A stretch of 27,351 nucleotides of DNA, from positions 1 through 27,351 of IMG/VR virus record IMGVR_UViG_3300030118_004968, one strand, 5' to 3'. The stretch is from a virus. Of this stretch, positions 24,488 to 27,351 are shown piece after piece. The first letter of the stretch is position 1. The number at the start of each line of letters is the position of its first letter. A model generated the notes under the pieces. The model searched no databases and had not been told where the DNA came from. It saw nothing but the letters and a program-made list of their open reading frames with translations. Both the position numbers and the translations under genes were made by a program.

Positions 24488-24506
24488 CACAGTGTTTTAC
24501 ACTGTG
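24488..24506. promoter_or_regulatory. Perfect inverted repeat at the start of the 24218-24484 gene
   Basis: CACAGTGT (24488-24495), TTT loop, ACACTGTG (24499-24506) is a perfect 8-bp inverted repeat. It contains the GTGTAA motif (24502-24497) and lies immediately before the ATG at 24484. It could be an operator for a dimeric repressor or an RNA hairpin over the start. Confidence 0.45.
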
Positions 24507-24681
24507 TTCAGTCCACGCTACCATGAAAAATATTCATGCGGTGAACGTGATTTAGAAATTGAAATCGGACACCCCCCGCGACTTGCTACGTATATCTTGT
24601 CAAGTTTTTTCTAGAAATAGGGTAGGGTCTTTGTCAAGCAAAATATTAAGAAAAAAAAATAAAAAAAAATGTAAAAAAAGC
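24507..24681. other. Divergent intergenic region before the small-gene cassette
   Basis: Together with the inverted repeat this makes about 230 nt without a gene. It holds TTGACA-type hexamers on the minus strand near 24600 and 24634 without a convincing -10. A C6-containing stretch, ACACCCCCCGCG, lies at about 24569-24580. Next to the first cassette promoter is a long A-run (24651-24680). I see no other feature. Confidence 0.4.
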
Positions 24682-24710
24682 TTTACTTTTATGTGATTCT
24701 GTGGTATACT
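24682..24710 (+). promoter_or_regulatory. Leaderless-type sigma-70 promoter P1
   Basis: -35 TTTACT, 17 nt, -10 TATACT at 24705-24710, preceded by TCTGTG. The ATG at 24717 is 6 nt after the -10, so the predicted start of transcription is the start codon itself. It is the first of seven promoters of the same design. Confidence 0.75.
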
Positions 24711-24716
24711 TACAGC

Positions 24717-24947
24717 ATGAAAAATAAAGAATTAATAAATCGTTTAGGTAATGGAGTTGAGTTCACCGCGCGTGGTGAGTGGTTTGTCGTGGTAGATACA
24801 GACTTCGAAAATGGGTTCGTGTGGGGTATGGATCAAGACGGAGGCGAGCAGGAGATCGCCATCGACTCCATCGATGACATAAGCGAGAGCTTAGCTGACA
24901 TGGTTAGCCGTGACTGGTCTCCAATGCTCAACAAGTTGAGCTTGTAA
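24717..24947 (+). CDS. Small acidic protein, possibly SH3-like, unknown
   Basis: A 76-residue acidic protein (MKNKELINRLGNGVEFTARG). It alternates strands and turns (GEWFVVVDTDFENGFVW, then GGEQEIAIDSIDDISES), suggesting a small beta-barrel. The ATG at 24717 is chosen over an earlier GTG at 24693, because the earlier codon lies inside the promoter spacer. GC is higher than in the phage head genes. No ribosome site exists; the message should start at the ATG. It resembles the next gene (VEF...GE.F.VVDT against VTF...N.EFVDTG, both followed by a G/C-V and I/L-D...ES ending), so the two may be paralogues. The role is unknown. Small acidic early proteins of phages often inhibit host enzymes, which is only a possibility here. 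Confidence 0.75.
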   Translation: MKNKELINRLGNGVEFTARGEWFVVVDTDFENGFVWGMDQDGGEQEIAIDSIDDISESLADMVSRDWSPMLNKLSL

Positions 24948-24964
24948 AAAAAAGAAAAAAGATC

Positions 24965-24993
24965 TTGCGTTTAACTTGAATCTGTGATATAGT
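24965..24993 (+). promoter_or_regulatory. Leaderless-type sigma-70 promoter P2
   Basis: -35 TTGCGT, 17 nt, -10 TATAGT at 24988-24993, preceded by ATCTGTGA. The ATG follows after 6 nt. Confidence 0.75.
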
Positions 24994-24999
24994 AGAGAC

Positions 25000-25179
25000 A
25001 TGAAAATAACTGATATAGATATAGATGACAAAGTAACTTTTAAGCATGGCGATAACCTGGAGTTCGTTGACACTGGCGTTGTGTTTCACAAAGAGGATGA
25101 CTGCGTACACGTTGAGGTCAAAGAGTTAGATGAAGTTTTCGAGGTGATCGAGTCCGAGATCCTCGAAGCTTGGTTCTAA
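25000..25179 (+). CDS. Small acidic protein (59 aa), unknown
   Basis: A 59-residue protein that starts MKITDIDIDDKVTFKHGDNL and ends IESEILEAWF. It has about 18 Asp/Glu against 5 Lys and no Arg, so it is strongly acidic. The strand-turn pattern VTFKHGDNLEFVDTGVVF followed by VHVEVKELDEV suggests a small beta-rich domain like its upstream neighbour. Its ATG is 6 nt after the TATAGT of P2, with no ribosome site, and its stop is followed by an A-rich stretch carrying P3. A DNA-mimic or enzyme-inhibitor role would suit its charge, but that is speculation. I do not recognise a family. Confidence 0.75.
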   Translation: MKITDIDIDDKVTFKHGDNLEFVDTGVVFHKEDDCVHVEVKELDEVFEVIESEILEAWF

Positions 25180-25197
25180 AAAAAATAAAATAAATAC

Positions 25198-25226
25198 TTG
25201 CGTTAAATAAAAATCTGTGTTATAGT
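25198..25226 (+). promoter_or_regulatory. Leaderless-type sigma-70 promoter P3
   Basis: -35 TTGCGT, 17 nt, -10 TATAGT at 25221-25226, preceded by ATCTGTGT. The ATG follows after 6 nt. The -35, -10 and TCTGTG block are nearly identical to P2, suggesting recent duplication. Confidence 0.78.
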
Positions 25227-25232
25227 TAAAAC

Positions 25233-25445
25233 ATGAAAAACAATCACGAGCAAATAATCGAACTAATGAAAATCGCCGACCAACTCCGCGCGGAGGTCAT
25301 CGGCGCATCAGGTCAAGCTCAGGCTATGGCTATGGATCTAAACATCAGCAACGACACTGCGGAAAACTTCAAGCGCCTCGAAGCTAGACTTGACAAAGCG
25401 CTCGCAGATCACAGCGAGAAAACAGATAAAATAATCTTCGGCTAA
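25233..25445 (+). CDS. Small helical protein, unknown
   Basis: A 70-residue, mainly helical acidic protein (MKNNHEQIIELMKIADQLRA) with an Ala/Met-rich middle (IGASGQAQAMAMDLNISN) and an amphipathic C-terminal helix (LEARLDKALADHSEKTDKI). No known motif. It may form a coiled-coil oligomer. It is transcribed from P3 without a leader and is followed 7 nt after its stop by the next gene, so the two form a bicistron. Its codons are visibly GC-richer than those of the structural genes. Confidence 0.72.
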   Translation: MKNNHEQIIELMKIADQLRAEVIGASGQAQAMAMDLNISNDTAENFKRLEARLDKALADHSEKTDKIIFG

Positions 25446-25452
25446 GTCTAAC

Positions 25453-25611
25453 ATGACACCAAACGAACGAATGAAAACATGGCGCTCGCTAAGAGCGCCC
25501 AAACCACCTTGGGAAACTTTTAAGATTCTTCTAAGATCTGAAGGAACCGCCGACGGCGCACAAAAAAAATGGAAAAAAATACTTGACAAAAAAAGTAAAA
25601 AAAATACTTGA
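25453..25611 (+). CDS. Small basic protein (52 aa), unknown
   Basis: A 52-residue protein, MTPNERMKTWRSLRAPKPPW followed by ETFKILLRSE and ending in a Lys-rich tail (KKWKKILDKKSKKNT). It begins 7 nt after the stop of the preceding gene, in the context TCTAACATGAC. The second gene of the other bicistron (26716) starts in the same context. Proline and tryptophan in the middle and basic ends suggest nucleic-acid or membrane contact, but no family is recognised. The last 30 nt of the coding region contain two TTGACA hexamers 25 nt apart, one of which is the -35 of a possible promoter just beyond. The reading frame is short, so coding status is less certain. Confidence 0.55.
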   Translation: MTPNERMKTWRSLRAPKPPWETFKILLRSEGTADGAQKKWKKILDKKSKKNT

Positions 25612-25636
25612 CAGGTCGGCGAGAGTGTGCTAAAAA
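25608..25636 (+). promoter_or_regulatory. Promoter-like sequence ahead of repeat R1
   Basis: TTGACA (25608-25613), 17 nt with GTGTGC at its end, then TAAAAA (25631-25636). The predicted start is about 25643, the first base of hairpin A in R1. The -35 matches the consensus and the -10 is poor. If active it would make a small structured RNA with no coding frame. Confidence 0.35.
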
Positions 25637-25726
25637 AACCTTCGTAAGTCGTTGACACTCAACGAGTTACGCGGCGCGGGCCGCCCTTTCTGCGTAAGTC
25701 GTTGACGCTTAACGACTTACTAAAGT
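25637..25726. repeat. Triple-hairpin element, copy R1
   Basis: Hairpin A (25643-25671, one G-G mismatch), a 21-nt GC-rich spacer (25672-25692) with a hairpin, and hairpin B (25693-25720). The spacer hairpin is GCGGC/GCCGC with loop GCGG (25671-25684). The element has AACCT on its 5' side and a TAAAGT-type tail. It occupies most of the 212-nt gap between the 52-aa gene and the 49-aa gene. Confidence 0.85.
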
Positions 25727-25789
25727 AGTCAAAAGGCGGTTATCGGGCATTATACAAAAAAAATAATCGAAAAAAAATAAACTTTTTAC

Positions 25790-25818
25790 TTGCTTTTTTT
25801 CTGTAGCTGTGTTATATT
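25790..25818 (+). promoter_or_regulatory. Leaderless-type sigma-70 promoter P4
   Basis: -35 TTGCTT, 17 nt, -10 TATATT at 25813-25818, preceded by GCTGTGT. The ATG follows after 5 nt. Confidence 0.75.
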
Positions 25819-25823
25819 CAGAT

Positions 25824-25973
25824 ATGAAAAATAAGTTTGCCACCAGAGAAAAAATCAGAGTTATCGGAGAATTTTGCCAGTGGGTCGAAAAATCTGACCA
25901 GTTAAGTCGCAGAGAAAAATCAAAAATAATTCTTGACAAAATGAGAGAATTGAGTCAGCTGATAGAAAAATAA
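25824..25973 (+). CDS. Small helical protein (49 aa), unknown
   Basis: A 49-residue basic protein, MKNKFATREKIRVIGEFCQW then VEKSDQLSRREKSKIILDKM, ending RELSQLIEK. It reads as two or three amphipathic helices without membrane segments, and no family is recognised. The ATG is 5 nt after the P4 -10, so a leaderless message is expected. Its stop at 25971-25973 sits 3 nt before the flank of repeat R2. A small DNA-binding or adaptor protein is conceivable from its Lys/Arg content. Support for coding is the promoter, the ATG-AAA-AAT start shared with its neighbours, and the open frame. Confidence 0.65.
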   Translation: MKNKFATREKIRVIGEFCQWVEKSDQLSRREKSKIILDKMRELSQLIEK

Positions 25974-25975
25974 AT

Positions 25976-26066
25976 AACCTTACGTAACTCGTTGACAGCC
26001 AACGAGTTACGCGGATGCGCCCGCCGCGGCGGCGTAAGTCGTTGATACTCAACGACTTACGTAAGT
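25976..26066. repeat. Triple-hairpin element, copy R2
   Basis: Hairpin A (25983-26011) is perfect (GTAACTCGTTG/CAACGAGTTAC). The 21-nt spacer (26012-26032) contains the perfect palindrome CCGCCGCGGCGG (26021-26032). Hairpin B (26033-26061) is perfect (GTAAGTCGTTGA/TCAACGACTTAC, loop TAC). The 3' end runs into a further palindrome, ACTTACGTAAGT, and a CGTAAG-TT-CTTACG stem (26060-26073). Confidence 0.9.
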
Positions 26067-26073
26067 TCTTACG

Positions 26074-26161
26074 CAAGGCTATGTGTCAAGTACTATTTAC
26101 TATTAATCTATTTACTATTTAACTCACGACCTGCGATCTACAAAAAAATAAATAAAATTGT
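26074..26161. other. Intergenic A/T-rich stretch after R2
   Basis: This is the rest of the 223-nt gap between genes. It contains a direct repeat of CTATTTACTATT (about 26091-26123). A short open frame starting at 26081 has no other support. It is otherwise featureless up to promoter P5. Confidence 0.4.
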
Positions 26162-26190
26162 TTGACTATCTTTTTAATCTGTGCTATACT
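26162..26190 (+). promoter_or_regulatory. Leaderless-type sigma-70 promoter P5
   Basis: -35 TTGACT, 17 nt, -10 TATACT at 26185-26190, preceded by ATCTGTGC. The ATG follows after 6 nt. Confidence 0.78.
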
Positions 26191-26196
26191 CTGGGT

Positions 26197-26424
26197 ATGA
26201 AAAATTCACTTACTACTTCAGACATCAGAGATCTTACTAACGAGGGAACCGAGTTCGGCGTGGACAATCGCGCGATCAACGAACTCCTACACGACGCGCA
26301 GGAGCGCGAGGAGTTCGAGGCGTGGCTCGACAGTCGCATGGATGATGCCCGTGCTCACATGGATGCGAAATGGGCAGAGCAGGAGGAGCCTGATCTTCGC
26401 CTCGATGCGCTCACCGAGGGGTGA
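26197..26424 (+). CDS. Small acidic protein (75 aa), unknown
   Basis: A 75-residue protein, MKNSLTTSDIRDLTNEGTEF then GVDNRAINELLHDAQEREEF. The second half is a long charged helix (EAWLDSRMDDARAHMDAKWA) ending EPDLRLDALTEG. It is rich in Asp, Glu and Arg. Codons are GC-rich, in clear contrast to the head and tail genes, a sign of different origin or selection. The ATG at 26197 is chosen rather than a TTG at 26158, since the earlier codon precedes the promoter's -35. It is transcribed from P5 without a leader. No homologue is recognised. Confidence 0.75.
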   Translation: MKNSLTTSDIRDLTNEGTEFGVDNRAINELLHDAQEREEFEAWLDSRMDDARAHMDAKWAEQEEPDLRLDALTEG

Positions 26425-26437
26425 GCAAAAATAAAAC

Positions 26438-26466
26438 TTTACTTAACTAAAAAATTATACTATACT
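26438..26466 (+). promoter_or_regulatory. Leaderless-type sigma-70 promoter P6
   Basis: -35 TTTACT, 17 nt, -10 TATACT at 26461-26466. The ATG follows after 5 nt. Unlike P1-P5 it lacks the TCTGTG block and has ATTATAC instead. Confidence 0.75.
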
Positions 26467-26471
26467 TAATC

Positions 26472-26714
26472 ATGAAAAAAATATTAAACAAATTCATTCA
26501 CTGGTACTTGGTCGCTTGCTTAGCAAGTCTAATCGCTACCCTCCTAATAATGATACTCGCAATCTCATTCGGCTCTGGGGATTCTCTTAGAGATAGTATA
26601 AGAGGTTGGAATGGCGACTCAGTCATGTTCATAATGTTCGGGCTTCCGTTAGTGTGGGGCTTCATACTAACGTGTTTTGATTGGGCAGTAGATAAACTAA
26701 ACTCAAAAATCTAA
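26472..26714 (+). CDS. Small two-helix membrane protein
   Basis: An 80-residue protein. The basic N-terminus MKKILNKFIHW precedes a hydrophobic helix (YLVACLASLIATLLIMILAI). A short soluble loop (SGDSLRDSIRGWNGDSV) follows, then a second hydrophobic helix (MFIMFGLPLVWGFILTCF), and the tail is charged (DWAVDKLNSKI). The layout is an inner-membrane hairpin, with both ends probably in the cytoplasm given the positive N- and C-termini. Its role is unknown. Superinfection exclusion or host membrane modification are usual for such early membrane proteins, and holin is another option. The stop is one base before the next ATG, so the two genes form a bicistron transcribed from P6. Confidence 0.75.
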   Translation: MKKILNKFIHWYLVACLASLIATLLIMILAISFGSGDSLRDSIRGWNGDSVMFIMFGLPLVWGFILTCFDWAVDKLNSKI

Positions 26715-26715
26715 C

Positions 26716-26961
26716 ATGACTAAATTCGAAAAACTAAACGAGGCGATTCAAAACATGAACAAAAAAAACTTAGCTCCAATGGTAGACAGGGAAGAAAAAA
26801 TCCAAAATCAAAACAGAAGTAATCTTTTAAGAATGTTAGGAGATATAAAGTTCGAACTTCACTTCTTGCATAATGATATGCGATTTAAATGGAATAAAAA
26901 AGAGATAGTTCAAAAGCTCGAAGACCTTGAAGAGCTAGTAGCAAAGAAAAGATTTTTTTAG
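26716..26961 (+). CDS. Small helical protein (81 aa), unknown
   Basis: An 81-residue, Lys/Glu/Asn-rich helical protein, MTKFEKLNEAIQNMNKKNLA, with a long coiled-coil-like region and a His/Phe patch (GDIKFELHFLHNDMRFKW). It ends EDLEELVAKKRFF. It begins one base after the stop of the membrane protein, in the TCTAACATGAC context seen also at 25453, so it is probably translated by coupling. No family is recognised. Cotranscription with a membrane protein suggests a cytoplasmic partner. It ends the last complete unit before repeat R3. Confidence 0.7.
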   Translation: MTKFEKLNEAIQNMNKKNLAPMVDREEKIQNQNRSNLLRMLGDIKFELHFLHNDMRFKWNKKEIVQKLEDLEELVAKKRFF

Positions 26962-27024
26962 TAGAGTTAGGTATTGCGTCGGTGGGGTTTACTTGATTTT
27001 CCTCTCTGGTCATTTTCATAGCCT

Positions 27025-27049
27025 GTCAGGTAAGCGCATAAAACCTGAC
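27025..27049. repeat. Hairpin overlapping the 5' flank of R3
   Basis: GTCAGGT (27025-27031) and ACCTGAC (27043-27049) are perfect 7-bp inverted arms around an 11-nt loop. The right arm overlaps the AACCT flank and first base of hairpin A in R3. Folding of this hairpin and of hairpin A would be mutually affected. Confidence 0.5.
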
Positions 27050-27132
27050 GTAACTCCCTCATAATGAAGGAGTTACGCGGGCGGGGCCGCCCGCGGCCCG
27101 TAAGTCGTTGATACTCAACGACTTACATAAGT
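27042..27132. repeat. Triple-hairpin element, copy R3
   Basis: Hairpin A (27049-27077) has CTCC/GGAG where R2 has CTCG/CGAG. The 21-nt spacer (27078-27098) holds CGGGCG-GGGC-CGCCCG (27078-27093). Hairpin B (27099-27126) has stem and loop identical to R2. The element fills most of the 248-nt gap before the last gene. Confidence 0.9.
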
Positions 27133-27174
27133 TAATACGTAATTGAATTTTTATTCTTTTTTATTAATTTATAT

Positions 27175-27203
27175 TTGCTATTTGTCTATTTATAGTTTAT
27201 AGT
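27175..27203 (+). promoter_or_regulatory. Leaderless-type sigma-70 promoter P7
   Basis: -35 TTGCTA, 17 nt, -10 TATAGT at 27198-27203. The ATG follows after 6 nt. An overlapping TATAGT at 27191-27196 is a second possible -10. Confidence 0.65.
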
Positions 27204-27209
27204 TCAATC

Positions 27210-27351
27210 ATGAACAATAGAATTGATGAAATAATGGCGCATTTAAATAGTGCATCTGTAGACGGCGGTTTCTGCCTCTTTGTTGAAAATGGTGAAATCG
27301 TTGCTAAAGATCTTCTTCATAATCCTGATGAACTCAATGATCAACTTGAGT
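27210..27351 (+). CDS. Partial small gene at right edge, unknown
   Basis: The frame is open from the ATG at 27210 to the right edge (47 codons), with no stop reached. It begins MNNRIDEIMAHLNSASVDGG and continues FCLFVENGEIVAKDLLHNPD. A mixed helix and strand pattern is visible, with no signal peptide or motif I recognise. The start is 6 nt after the TATAGT of P7, the same geometry as its neighbours, so the message is predicted to be leaderless. The C-terminus lies outside the window. Confidence 0.65.
   Translation, partial: MNNRIDEIMAHLNSASVDGGFCLFVENGEIVAKDLLHNPDELNDQLE

Noticed and set aside
24693-24716. GTG start for the 76-aa gene, adding eight residues
   Set aside because: The codon lies inside the promoter spacer, upstream of the -10.
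25338-26076. Open frames on the minus strand across the small-gene cassette and R2
   Set aside because: They lie opposite better-supported plus-strand genes and hairpin elements, have no promoter of the local type, and give low-complexity proteins.
26158-26196. TTG start for the 75-aa gene, adding 13 residues
   Set aside because: The extension would cover the whole P5 promoter and the ATG at 26197 has the same promoter distance as the other cassette genes.
25637-27132. CRISPR-like array from the three repeated hairpin elements
   Set aside because: There are only three copies, at irregular intervals (339 and 1066 nt apart), with genes between them and no spacers or cas genes.

Overview
The window is a stretch of an AT-rich tailed-phage genome (Caudoviricetes). 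Its content is a packaging, head and tail-assembly block followed by a cassette of very small genes. PhoH, a phage sigma factor, an XPF/ERCC4-type nuclease next to the large terminase and a tape measure protein with repeated IPNFA-type motifs together resemble marine lytic phages. That source is my inference from remembered families. No host gene, integrase, tRNA or CRISPR array was seen. I saw no tail sheath gene, so siphovirus versus myovirus stays open.

Layout. About 24.2 to 1 is mostly minus-strand. Reading down from 24.1 kb: a small two-helix membrane protein, a tail-tube-like protein, a basic protein, PhoH, a zinc ribbon, a sigma-70-like factor, a small-terminase candidate, a zinc-finger/ERCC4 nuclease, TerL, portal, prohead protease fused to scaffold, a decoration candidate, the major capsid protein, a SAP-like protein and a connector candidate. 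A four-gene neck/tail-tube block (7473-10527) is inverted onto the plus strand. It is bounded by a 45-nt divergent promoter gap on the left and a bidirectional terminator on the right. The minus strand then resumes with two probable tail-assembly chaperones and the tape measure gene, which runs off the left edge.

From 24.7 kb to the right edge the plus strand carries nine small genes (49-81 aa where complete), several of them visibly GC-richer than the structural genes. At least six promoters of one design serve them, and a seventh precedes the partial last gene. Each has a -35 hexamer, exactly 17 nt, a TATANT -10, then 5-6 nt to an ATG, which predicts leaderless mRNAs. Between these units lie three copies of a roughly 90-nt element made of hairpin, 21-nt GC-rich hairpin spacer and hairpin. 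The arms vary between copies but stay complementary.

Expression logic (inferred). The plus-strand cassette looks like early, host-sigma-driven genes. Many structural transcription units instead start just downstream of a GTGTAA motif, which may be the late promoter read by the phage-encoded sigma factor, perhaps with the adjacent zinc-ribbon protein. The covarying triple-hairpin element, the uniform leaderless promoter array and the GTGTAA motif are the most promising undescribed items.
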